Assembly: GCA_019925095.2 (NCBI GenBank)
Contig: CM034411.1
Span: 13,268,001-13,332,000, forward strand
DNA: 64,000 nt
Direction: 5' to 3'
DNA from: Dendrolimus kikuchii
Lineage: Eukaryota; Arthropoda; Insecta; Lepidoptera; Lasiocampidae
Shown: positions 54,587-64,000 of the stretch, one piece after another
How the letters are laid out: the number at the start of each line of letters is the position of its first letter
Position numbering within the stretch: position 1 is the stretch's first letter
Position numbers and translations under genes: made by a program
Notes under the pieces: generated by a model
What the model was told of the DNA's origin: nothing
The model's input: only the letters and a program-made list of their open reading frames with translations
The model's database searches: none

Positions 54587-54795
54587 TAGCTGCGCCCGCG
54601 GTTTCACCCGCGTGGTGATGGAAAATGGTTATATTTTGGATAATTCACACTATATCTTTATAAGTTATAGCTATGTGTTATTCTGATGTGTAAGCTATAT
54701 TACTGTAGTTTCATCAAATCCCATTCCGTAGTTTTAGCGTGAAAGAGTAACAAACATACATTCTTACAAACTTTCGCGTTTATAATATTTATATT
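54587..54795 (+). mobile_element. CTAGCTG-type element, uninterrupted
   Basis: ACTAGCTGCGCCCGCGG to TTTCGCGTTTATAATATTTA; empty-site relative of 12401-12905. Confidence 0.72.
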
Positions 54796-54933
54796 GGATT
54801 GAATATAAAATATAGCTATTCTTAAAGCTATTGATGCAAAAAAACATTTCGTAATTTTGTTCGTTGTATCAGTATACGTAGGACCTGTCGTAATGTACTC
54901 TCTGCCTGCCTGCTATCTCTTGTATTAATTATA

Positions 54934-55050
54934 CATACATACATAACTTCACGCCAGTTCCCTTGCGGGGTAGGCACGAACAACACAGCGCCATTCAGGC
55001 TTATTCTTACACACCTCACTTGCTTCTTTGACATTCATAACTCTTGTCAT
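54934..55050 (-). mobile_element. LINE-A 3' end, copy 14
   Basis: TGTATTAATTATA at 54921-54933 and 55051-55063 is a perfect 13-base duplication around a 117-base copy. Confidence 0.92.
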
Positions 55051-55319
55051 TGTATTAATTATAAAGTCATTAAATAAGCAAATTAATGTATGAAACAAAA
55101 ATAATATAATTTTAATCATTTATTCACATCTTATACCGTTCAAGGCATGACATATAAACTTTGACACAGGTTTTTAAGTACAAACAAATAAATAGAGAGA
55201 ATTGATGATTCAGTCGGATTATATAAAAAATATCTAAAACTAATAAACATGGGTCATTTACATTGATTAAGATGGACAAGATTTAATTAGTAGTCTAACT
55301 AGGTCAAAATTGGACTTAC

Positions 55320-55381
55320 GTCTTTGTTCCAGAGGGTGAGCACCTCGAGCGCATCATTGACCGCAACCAAGTTTTTTAAAC
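55320..55381 (-). CDS. Exon candidate, minus strand
   Basis: Minus sequence ATGTAG|GT...GAC|GTAAGT gives a 62-base open block LKNLVAVNDALEVLTLWNKD, with a perfect donor. The acceptor lacks a good pyrimidine tract. It might belong to the minus gene at 61-63 kb, but phases do not join directly, so at least one other exon would be needed. Confidence 0.3.
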
Positions 55382-57699
55382 CTACATCTTCTTACGTGAG
55401 TGCCAAAGACAACAGATGGGAGTTAAAGAATAGGGGAGCGAACTGTCAAATAAATGTCATTGTCAAACGGTTTTATAAAATGACAGAACGTCGCAACCTC
55501 ATAGATACTGTACGAGCGTACCTACTTACGACGTCATAATATAGGTACAAGGGATTCAAGTAGCGCATTAATTCGATTATTATTACAAAAGTAATTACAT
55601 TTATATCTATCATTATAGTTTTAAAATTAGATGATAAGATGTTATTTTAAAGCCACTTTTATTCATTCAATTTTAGAATTCATAACATACATATACAAAA
55701 ATACATATATATAATGTGTCCGCTCCGCTATTCCCTTCTGATCTTCCCTTCCCCAGATATGACAAAAGAAGTAGTAGAAGGCCCATAATACAATGGAACT
55801 ATGATAATGCGTCGGTCACGGGGAGATTATGGACAAGAACCGCGCAATCCAAAATGCCAATTGCCATTTGCAAAAGATGGAGGAAGCCTACATTTAGAAA
55901 TGGGGAAACTCGAAAAAACAATTATAATAAAAGATAATAACTAAAAAATTATTAAGTGCAATCAACAAATATATGCTGTTTTTATTTTATTAATTTATTT
56001 TGTCTTCTTATGAATTGATTCCAGTGCCTTTTTGGTAACGAGAAATATTAATCAGTGATATTGCAGCCAGAGATGTAGCACGAGTTTAAAAAAAAAACGT
56101 GGTTGCGCTCAGGAGATTCGGAGACAAATAATACATACTCGCAAGTTACTATTTTATTAAGTAACTTACCAGTTTAAGTAGTGTTCTAACTTGATTATTT
56201 ATTATAATAGAAAAATTATAACATATAATCAAGTTAAAACACAATTTAAACTGGTAAGTTTGATTTTATGCAGCAAGATGACTATTTAAAAAATATAATT
56301 TTAAAATATAACTTTGTTTCAAAGTTTGAAAATATGTAGGTATATTTATAATTAGCAACATTAGCCAAAGTGCTCTTGTAACAATGACATGAAGAATATT
56401 AAAAGAAAAGCCGATCCTTTCCGTGTTAATCAATGTTTTAAAAAAAAAAAGAGTAATATATTACTTGGCTATATTTTATACAAATAAATAGGAAAAATAT
56501 GAGATTAGTCCGATTCGAAATGGCACTTATAGAAACAACTTTTATTATCTCTGGCAAGATTGCAAAATTGTGACAGTCCGGATTAGTAAAATAATTATTT
56601 AAATATGCGTATTGTGACTGACTACACTCACCCATTCCACCTACAATTCATATAAATTATATAGGGCCCTAAATCGGCCGCTTTTGGAGATTGCATTATG
56701 AAATTGACATCTGTCTAGATAAACTGATAGGTGGAAGACATTCCACTTTAGTCTGATACTTGTCACATTTCTAATACGTTATTGCGTTTATTGATCTTTA
56801 AATTTTTAAAGTGTTGCCATAGTAAACGACATCCGAGAATCTTGTTAAAATTTTACTAACATGAACTGCCACTTTTAAAAATCTTTTTACCTATATACCT
56901 ATTTTATTTATAGTTGTCAAATTTGTATAACTGTACTATGAATTAAAATAAGCATATTGGTAAAACCACTTAAAAACCCAATAATAAACAAGAATAAGTC
57001 ACATAAGATATATAAGTATATCTTATTGATTAATCTACATATATATTTTATTCAAAATAATGTTCACTTACATTAGTTATGATTATCTTTCCTTACTAAA
57101 TTTTACTTAAGATCTCTTTATTACCAAGTACCGGTTACTTTGTTGCAGAACAATCTTATTACTGGTCATATCTGGTGAAGGAATTACCTAATAAGTTCGC
57201 TATCTCGGTATAAACTTTACCATATTTTGAATATATAAGCAAACTGTCAGAATTCACTTCCGACAAATGTGTATTCCACAAATCTTAACAATAAATTAGT
57301 AATGTTTCATAAAAAAAAATCATTTGGATTCAGCCAAGGTTTCACAATTAAATTTTTTTTTTTTTTAATAACTACTACTGAAAAAGGAAATTGCTAAAAA
57401 ATGCCTTTTTTTGGCGAGTTTACATACAGTGGATTTAGTCGAAAATACCAAGTCCGTGGACCAAAAAACAAAACGAAAAAAAGGACTTGTTTTCTTCACA
57501 GTAGTCATTAGGACGGTGCGATACTTGTTGCTAGAACAAAAAATTGTCGCATGATCTTAAAACTAGAGATTTTAAGCTTCAAATTACTCTATACGACTTC
57601 GATACGGCCATTTTTAACAAAGATACAGGCATTTCGAAAAGTCGCTAAAAATTGGATATTTTTTTTTGATCCTATGATTTTTCCATATAATATACTAGC
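55382..57699. other. AT-rich intergenic, no gene seen
   Basis: A 73-codon frame at 55716-55937 is richer in basic residues but has no family pattern or exon borders that I trust. Confidence 0.45.
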
Positions 57700-57905
57700 T
57701 GTCCCGGCAGACGTTGTTCTGCCCTGAAGAAATAAAATTTAGAACCCGATTGCAGCGCCACCTACCGGGTCTAAATGTAAGCTATCCTATCTTTCAAGTC
57801 GGACCAAACTGCACACGGTGTGCAAATTTGATTAAAATCGGTCAAGTAGTTTAGGAGTCCATCGCGGACAAACAACGTGACACGTAATTTATATATATTA
57901 AGATA
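57700..57905 (+). mobile_element. CTAGCTGTCCCGGC-type element
   Basis: ACTAGCTGTCCCGGCAGACG to TTTATATATATTAAGAT, with the ATTGCAGCGCCACCTACCGG block also found (inverted) at 28740. Confidence 0.65.
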
Positions 57906-58009
57906 ATTTCTATATATACTAGATATAGAAATGTATATGAAATCAAAATCAAACTTGTATGAAACATTAATAATTTATGTCTTTGAAGACCACGGGCCAT
58001 TAAAATGGC

Positions 58010-58170
58010 CCGGACATTTGGCGAGCTTGCGTGGGGCCATGGGGAGGCCAACACGTAGAGGCCCCTTGATAAATTTAATACAAATGTGGCATGACACTGA
58101 CCGGCGATTATCCCTGTCTACACCATATAGTAATGCACCCAAGGACAAGCCCCGGCCAGTGTAGGACTAT
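58010..58170 (+). mobile_element. LINE 3' tail, family C
   Basis: Near-identical to 21290-21445 (CATGACACTGACCGGCGATT, CCAAGGACAAGCCCCGGCCA). Confidence 0.7.
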
Positions 58171-59530
58171 TGTGGAAAATGAGAACAAAAAGTATCGGGG
58201 TGAACTGCTAGTGGTACTAGGGGTCTGCCGTATTAATAATTTTATTGTTAAGATTTGTATAATACGGATTGGTTGTAGTAAGTATATTCTATCACTTTGT
58301 GGAGAGATAGCGAACAGCATTTGGGTAGTCCCTAAATATTTTTTGTTATTATCCCATCAAATGGAATGCAAGCGGTATTTAAAAAAAATATTCTATATGT
58401 GTTGCCCGATGAAAATATTAATACTATTCCCGTGTATAATTAGTATTGCTTGTCCAAAGTTATTTAAACACTAGAGATATATTTTAAATACAGTTAAATT
58501 GCACATACAAATATAAGGCACTTATTATTTTTTATATTAAAAATGCAATAACATTCGTCCTATCAGTTCTAATGCGAAAAGGAAAAAAAATTAAATAAAT
58601 ATTCATTTATAATTAATCTAACATTTTTGACAATTATTACAAAGTTATTAAATTAAAAACAAGGTTACAACCGTAACATAGCTTAATTGAGAAATATAGT
58701 TAAGGTTATTTTTCTCAAAACACTAACTAAAAACATAGAAACCGTACTAAAACAAAAGCTGAGTAACATCTCTCTTATTCATATAAAATAAATACAGTAT
58801 ACATGAGTGGGAGTGAAACAAAAATATCTGATATGTTTCTGTTGACTTGGAAGTGTCACAAGTATAAATTGATATTTTTCCAGCCATAAAATATTGTTCT
58901 GATTATGCTACTAAATCTAAAATACGTACTGTCCATGATATCTTTGTAAACTAAGATCAGTTTGTTTTTAAATGTTAAAATTGTTAAATGCTACTAACGT
59001 AGATATCTATAGCTCTAATATAAACCCGAGAGGTTTTCTGTTGTTTTGTTAAATAAAAAACTCAATATTATTGTCACTAATGAAAGATATAGATTCTAAT
59101 ATTATGTGCCATAAACAAAAAAGTGTTCGGATGTATGTATTTCTTAGCCTATTTAAATGCGGTTTCTATGCCTTCAGTTATTGCTCCGAGAATTTTGTGA
59201 ACACTACGTACTTTTTTGTACGTCAAATCAACAGACGTTTTGCCATAATATCATCACAGTAGAGAAAGTTTTCTTTACAGACGATATTCAAAAAAGAATG
59301 TAGTTTGAGCACAAAATATACAAAATAGTCGCTATAATCATTTGAATAAAATCCTTTTAATTTATCAAATACAAATGGAGCGCCATCTATTGTGCGTTAA
59401 TGTTCCTACACCAGACAATTTCACGAAAGTGCTAAAAGTAATAATTGTACAGTGTCAACAAAATTGTATAAAATTCGCAAACGCATAGGGAATGACAAAC
59501 ACACAATCATTAATTTTATATAGTTTTAAT
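58171..59530. other. AT-rich intergenic, no gene seen
   Basis: No exon, element or repeat recognised. Confidence 0.45.
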
Positions 59531-60577
59531 CAAGGCTTGGAAACCGGAAAAAAATTCGAACCGGTTACAACCTATGTACACAACTTTTCTTTCGGTTTTG
59601 TTCTAACTTTAACATCAATTAAACAGATTTTATTAACAAAAGTCCGTTAAACAGGTTGTTGAATAAACCGGTTTTGACCGGTTTTTGACGCACACCTTCT
59701 AAGCGCAGCCATGTGGTAACACCAAGATTTCCGTCGCACACAAACACGTAATTTATTAGAAAAGTATTTCTCGCGGAATAAACCGGTTAATGCAGGTTAA
59801 CATAACACCCTTTTTAATATTTACACTAAAATAGTTGACTAAAACCGATTATAACCTGTTAAAGGCGGTTAATTTTAAACCGCCTTTGTGCTATATGAGT
59901 TTGTATATCTTGGATGTGCTTTTAGCAGGGATGGAAGGTACACCGCTGATATAGAAAGAAGAGTAAATTTGGGGAATAGTTTAAATGGAGCGTTAGGTAA
60001 ACTTCTAGGCGCTAAGAACCTCAGCCAGAAGGCCCAGCTCGCCGTACACAACGCGGTGCTGGTACCTACGCTCACGTATGGAAGCGAGAGTTGGGTATGG
60101 AAGAAAGAGCATGAAAGTAGAGTAAACGCGGTCGAGATGCGAGCACTGCGCAAAATCTGCGGAGTGACGCTCGCGGACCGCGTTCGTAATACCGAAGTAA
60201 GAAAGAGAGTTGGTCTGAAAGAGAGTGTCGGGGTGAAGGTAAGGAAAGGAATGCTCCGGTGGTTCGGGCATGTGGAAAGAATGCATGATGAAAGAATGAC
60301 TAAACAGATATACAATGCAAAAGTGGATGGATGCAGAAGTCGTGGAAGGCCACGACACACCTTCCATGATCAAATTGATCGTGTACTAGCAGAAGGTGAT
60401 GTCAGGAGCCTTAAGAACAGACGAGCTTGCATGACAAGAGTTATGAATGTCAAAGAGGCAAGTGAGGTGTGTAAGAATAAGCCTAAATGGCACTCTGTTG
60501 TTCGTGCCTACCCCGCGAGGGAACTGGCGTGAAGTTATGTATGTATGTATGTAATTTTAAACCGGTTCCAAGCCTTG
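59531..60577. mobile_element. hAT-like element split by LINE-A
   Basis: Left CAAGGCTTGGAAACCGG and right CCGGTTCCAAGCCTTG are inverted ends; flanking octamers GTTTTAAT (59523-59530) and GACTTAAT (60578-60585) agree at 6 of 8. Many internal AACCGGTT words. Element is about 380 bases without the LINE. Confidence 0.68.
59883..60551 (+). mobile_element. LINE-A 3' end, copy 15 (longest 3' piece)
   Basis: The 214-codon frame EFVYLGCAFSRDGRYTADIE, then [52 protein letters not shown] and [20 protein letters not shown] to ARELA supplies the segment lacking in copy 13. TAATTTTAAACCG at 59870-59882 and 60552-60564 is a perfect 13-base duplication. Confidence 0.93.
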
Positions 60578-60767
60578 GACTTAATGATTATAACGTCTAT
60601 ATTGCAATGTTTTTTTATAAATCAATTACAAAAGGATCACTTTACAACGTAAAACAGGGGGAGAGGTTAAACATTTAACACTTTGGTAAATTCCTTATAC
60701 GGAGTAAATTCGTTTGACGGTCACTGAAAAAGAAAATCAATTTATTATATTAAACTAATGGTTAGAG

Positions 60768-61123
60768 CAATGGTCCTCAAACTATCTTGTCTCGTAGACC
60801 CCTCGCCAATTTTTATTATTTCAGTGGACTCCAAAGAAGGAGGCAGGGTCTCCTTTCATTGTGTAAATATTATTTTTTTATATATTTCTGTCATAACTTT
60901 TTTGTTTCTAAACCGATTTTGTCAATTCAACTTGCGTTGCATTTAGTATAGTTTCTAGTTGTTCCCATACAAATTTTATAGCTTGTAAGTACAAACACAT
61001 ATTATCATATATTATTCTATTTATTATTTTCAGATTTTGTTTTCGCTGACGTGGACTCCTTCCAGTTCGATACGGACCCCCAACGGACCTGGGGGTCCAT
61101 ATAGACCACTTTGGAGACCTATG
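60768..61123. mobile_element. hAT-like element with CAATGGTCCTC ends
   Basis: Left CAATGGTCCTCAAACT against right-end complement CATAGGTCTCCAAAGT; both carry GACCCC/GGGGTC just inside. Flanking octamers are only loosely similar. No transposase. Confidence 0.5.
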
Positions 61124-61365
61124 GCCTAAAGAATTCCACGCGGCGTTACTCACGTATCTAGCGGACACATTTCATCTCAACAACCGGGATAAGAAATGTC
61201 CTATGTTCATCTCTGTTATTAAAAGTATACATATACCAACCAAATTGTATAAATTAGTTTATTCAGCTTCGCCTGCATTAATTTCAAATTTGTGTCAGCA
61301 GAAAGCATACCACCGGGGTTTAGTATGAGAAACAATTAGGTCAAAATCAAATTTTTCATACTCAC

Positions 61366-61447
61366 CACAAACCTATTGACTTTTGCTGCCAACGTCTTCG
61401 AGACTGTGGTCGTTTGAACTTTCATGTTCTCGAACTTTTGTCTCAGA
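61366..61447 (-). CDS. Second gene, exon n+1
   Basis: Minus acceptor TTTTCCTTTCAG|TCTGAG and donor TTTGTG|GTGAGTATG bound 82 bases encoding (S)LRQKFENMKVQTTTVSKTLA and AKVNRFV. Phase 2 in, 0 out, and the entry phase fits the exon at 62573-62718. The charged KFENM and alternating pattern suggest a coiled-coil or linker segment; no family recognised. Confidence 0.75.
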
Positions 61448-61686
61448 CTGAAAGGAAAATAATTAATGTTTTAGAAAATAATCTAAACATGCATCCGGCT
61501 CGAAGGACCATGATTAAAAATATATTAGAAGTCACCAATAATACATTTTAAAAAATTAGACAAATGCGTGGCAGTCCCTGGAATGCGAACAGTTCTGTAC
61601 AGGTGATTACACTCACATATTTTTATTTCATTTTTTATGTATATATATATATGAGTTTGTGTGTGCGTGCGTGATGCGCGCGCGTG

Positions 61687-61689
<3 letters not shown>

Positions 61690-61732
<43 letters not shown>

Positions 61733-61738
61733 TGTGTG
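61690..61738. repeat. (TG)n microsatellite
   Basis: About 24 TG dinucleotides with one TA interruption. Confidence 0.9.
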
Positions 61739-61774
61739 GGATGATGGATGGAATACGCTATATGAACTATGCAA

Positions 61775-62100
61775 TTTTTTTTAGATATCTTGTCTGTTTG
61801 TCACTTTGTTCGGAATTCACGTAAAAACTATTGGGCTGATTTCGATGCGGTTTTCGCTGATCGACAGGAAATTCTTAGTCTTAAAATCTGCGCTACTTTT
61901 TATCCTGGGAATCCCGCGGAAAATTTCCCGGGATCGGTTCGTAGTTGTTCGGGTGCATAAAAATTAACTTAATCCGACACAGTTTTCACTAGAACGATAG
62001 CATACATAATTTTTTAAACGCCGCGGTACTTTGCGTCTTAAGAATCCCACGTAAATTTCCAGCCAAACGTGGACGAAGTCGCGGGCATAACCTAGTATAT
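61775..62100 (+). mobile_element. CTAG-type element (GACGAAGTCGCGGGC end)
   Basis: GGGCTGATTTCGATGCGGTT ... AAACGTGGACGAAGTCGCGG GCATAACCTAGT, a common lepidopteran repeat end, followed by TA repeats. Confidence 0.6.
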
Positions 62101-62209
62101 ATATATATATGTATATATCTTAAGTAGTTTTTGAACAGAACTTTTGCTCGCGTCTTCGCCTGAGATATAGAGGACCTATTAAGTTTTTATGCAAGCAGAA
62201 TAGAGCTAC

Positions 62210-62500
62210 TTACTAGAGCTTGAAAACCCTAGCTTTAGTACAGTTTGTGGATACTTGGACCCCCACGGACCCAAGGTGTCCACCTGCTCCAACGACTCAA
62301 ATATGTACCATGTTCCAAGGGTCACATATTTGCGCCGTTTGAAGTGTTCGGCAGAGGTGGCGCTGCAACCGGCGTTCATAACTTCGGACTCCTGGAGATC
62401 CGAAGTTGCCAAATATTTTCGTGGAACGTATTTCGAATTATTGGCACCAGCACTGCGACTCACTAACAAACACGTCGTCATAGCACAACTAGATTTGAAA
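62210..62500 (-). pseudogene. LINE-B ORF C-terminal relic
   Basis: Minus frame with HFKRRKYVTLGTWYIFESLE, QVDTLGPWGSK; aligns with 11327-11539. Lies between the two exons of the second gene, inside its intron. Confidence 0.6.
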
Positions 62501-62572
62501 TAAATAAATTCAATTTTGCAGGTAGTCGGTTAAAAATTTTAAGGAACGCTAAAAAGCATCGACTCATTTTAC

Positions 62573-62718
62573 CTTTTAGCGGTCTCCAGCTGTGACTCTC
62601 CCTCGTCGTCCTGCTGTTCCCTCTCGATCTGGATGGTGGAGGGAGACCTTTGGGGCTGCTCCTCCTTCCAGTGCTCGAATCTGTCGCGGAAGCTCTTCGT
62701 GCGGGCCAATTGTTGTGC
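62573..62718 (-). CDS. Second gene, exon n
   Basis: Minus acceptor CCCATAAG|GCACAAC and donor GCTAAAAG|GTAAAA bound 146 bases: AQQLARTKSFRDRFEHWKEE, QPQRSPSTIQIEREQQDDEG, ESQLETAK. Phase 0 in, 2 out. Codon use is GC-rich in third positions, as in RSBN1's conserved exons. The rest of the gene lies to the right of the window (5') and to the left in introns. Product unknown; the charged, Gln/Glu-rich sequence suggests a cytoskeletal or scaffold protein, which is only a guess. Confidence 0.75.
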
Positions 62719-62831
62719 CTTATGGGAAAAATCACAAATATATGTATGATATCAGGGTGCAACATTTTAGGAAATCGGATGGCAGACCCATCACCACCAA
62801 AAGAGAAATAGATGGATCGTGTGAAGGATGA

Positions 62832-62945
62832 CACGATGATTTCTAGAGTGACAGAGAACGTACGTCAGCATCGAGGAATATGGCAGGATAAGATAGTATT
62901 GTGGCGACCACAAAAAATTAGGAGAAATTGAAAGAAAAGAGACAG
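62832..62945 (+). mobile_element. GTGACAGAG-type repeat
   Basis: Same word order as 16890-17000 (GATGATTTCTAGAGTGACAG, ATTGTGGCGACCACAAAA, GAAAGAAAAGAG). Confidence 0.5.
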
Positions 62946-62960
62946 AGGTATACCATATAC

Positions 62961-63720
62961 CAGGGGTCACCAATTAGTTTCGCTCGGGGTCCGTTTTAAG
63001 AAATGAAATGACCACCGCGCTCCGCACAACGTTTTATAGATAATGAGCTTTTGAGATCCTAGATATCATGTAGTAGCAGAGTGCTAGCCAAGACAAGTAA
63101 AACTAGCTCAAGCACGACGGTTCTATCTTGTTTAGTACAGAAGTTCCTATGTTCACCTTCCGACTCCATCATCAGATCAGCTCCAATGTACCATATTATT
63201 GCATTGTCAAACCGAGAAGTTGGTCAAATTTAACTTGCAGAGTCCACCCGAACTTACATACATACATGCATACATCTATTGAAGTTGAATAAAAGCTTGT
63301 AACAATATTTATTAAACAAATGTAATTACGGAAATAACAAAGGTGTTTTTTTACAAATGTCATTTTCTGTTGCGGACCATCTGTCTGAAGTTTGGAGTAG
63401 AATTTGTGTAAGCTATTGACATTAAATCCTGGAGATGTTCATCAGTAAGTCAAGATCGAAATTTATTCTTAATGACGTTCATGTTGGAAAATGCCGCTTC
63501 ACAAATATATGTTGATCCAAACAAAGTAAGAAGTTTCAAAGCGAATTTTTTTAGTTCTGGATATTTATTATCACACACAAATTTTATCCAGAACTCTTCA
63601 CTGGAAACTTCCCCATGTTTGTATTTCAAAACTGTAGTGAAGTTGCTGTGTTTTCGCGGTCCGCACAAAATGGGTCGGCGGTCCGGAAGCGGGCTGCGGT
63701 CCGCCATTTGGCAACCCCTG
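62961..63720 (-). mobile_element. hAT element with residual transposase C-terminus
   Basis: Left CAGGGGTCACCAATTAG and right-end complement CAGGGGTTGCCAAATGG are inverted ends; CCATATAC at 62953-62960 and 63721-63728 is an exact 8-base duplication. The minus strand still encodes part of the hAT dimerisation domain (next entry). A dispersed repeat (63050-63310, shared with 25650-25940) sits in the middle. Confidence 0.9.
63375..63610 (-). pseudogene. hAT transposase dimerisation-domain relic
   Basis: Minus frame EEFWIKFVCDNKYPELKKFA, LKLLTLFGSTYICEAAFSNM, NVIKNKFRS, then a TGA, then LTDEHLQDLMSIAYTNSTPN. The YPELKKFALKLLTLFGSTYICE pattern is the hAT C-terminal dimerisation region. One in-frame stop and loss of the N-terminal part make it a pseudogene. 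Confidence 0.82.
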
Positions 63721-63792
63721 CCATATACCTTCCACGCTTCTGCATGGAGGATTGATGGCAACCAATTTCGGTGAACTTAGCATGGAAATTTG

Positions 63793-64000
63793 ATCAGCGT
63801 ATTCGTAACAGATCACTAATTAATTGGGAGGACCCTAATACAAATATTAGAGATTGTTCTAGAAGATTACGCCAACAAAAAATTAAACACGCGACAACCA
63901 AAGGATGTTCTAGAAAATGAGGATCCACATGATGCTTGAGTACTTCATCCTTTTGGTGTGCCTCCAGATATAGCCTCCTGCGATCATCCTCCTTTCCACT
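63793..64000 (-). other. Right-edge open frame, minus strand
   Basis: From the window edge leftwards the frame SGKEDDRRRLYLEAHQKDEV then LKHHVDPHFLEH remains open to about 63800. It could be the end of an exon of the second gene (donor unidentified) or chance. Kept as a low-confidence observation. Confidence 0.25.

Noticed and set aside
1..64000. Bacterial-type systems (CRISPR, operons, phage)
   Set aside because: Intron-bearing eukaryotic gene, LINEs and MITEs throughout; tandem repeats lack spacer structure.

Overview
The window reads as lepidopteran (moth or butterfly) nuclear DNA. It is AT-rich, contains one long multi-exon gene with GT-AG introns, and is packed with transposon debris of kinds I associate with Lepidoptera: LINE 3' tails, hAT and pogo-type elements, foldback MITEs, and elements beginning CTAGCTG. 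The taxon is inferred from repeat types and from the gene, not from a search.

Main gene: a plus-strand RSBN1 homologue (round spermatid basic protein 1 family, also called KDM9; the C. elegans relative is DPY-21, a JmjC H4K20me2 demethylase) runs from the ATG at 14036 to the stop at 36554. I place eleven coding exons, with GT/AG borders and matching intron phases everywhere except between exon 6 (ends 28577, phase 0) and exon 7 (starts 31371, needs two carried bases). The family's conserved block at that point is absent, so an exon appears to be missing from this sequence. The introns hold most of the repeats. AATAAA at 36636 is the likely polyadenylation signal.

Other genes: at the right end two minus-strand exons with compatible phases (62573-62718 and 61366-61447) mark a second, unrecognised gene that continues off the right edge. 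Isolated exon candidates lie at 37614-37688 (plus) and 55320-55381 (minus).

Mobile DNA: one APE-type LINE family, called LINE-A here, has about fifteen copies. Most are short 3' ends with an ATGT-repeat tail, and many are flanked by 13-base target-site duplications. The largest copy (44522-47190, minus) keeps an 871-codon ORF with intact endonuclease and reverse-transcriptase motifs but has an in-frame deletion near its C-terminus. A SINE-like repeat (family S) has seven good copies; one is split by two hAT elements, one of which contains a LINE fragment. Other elements are a solo LTR with an ATAT duplication (19278-19996), a TRIM-like small LTR element with a short membrane-protein ORF (26877-27455), a 750-base foldback (18353-19103), a hAT carrying a residual transposase C-terminus with an exact 8-base duplication (62961-63720), a Copia gag relic (47795-48320), and several MITE families.

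Layout: 1-14 kb repeats; 14-36.6 kb RSBN1 with repeat-filled introns; 36.6-61 kb intergenic, AT-rich with scattered elements; 61-64 kb part of the second gene plus hAT elements. I saw no rRNA, tRNA, CRISPR or bacterial-type features.
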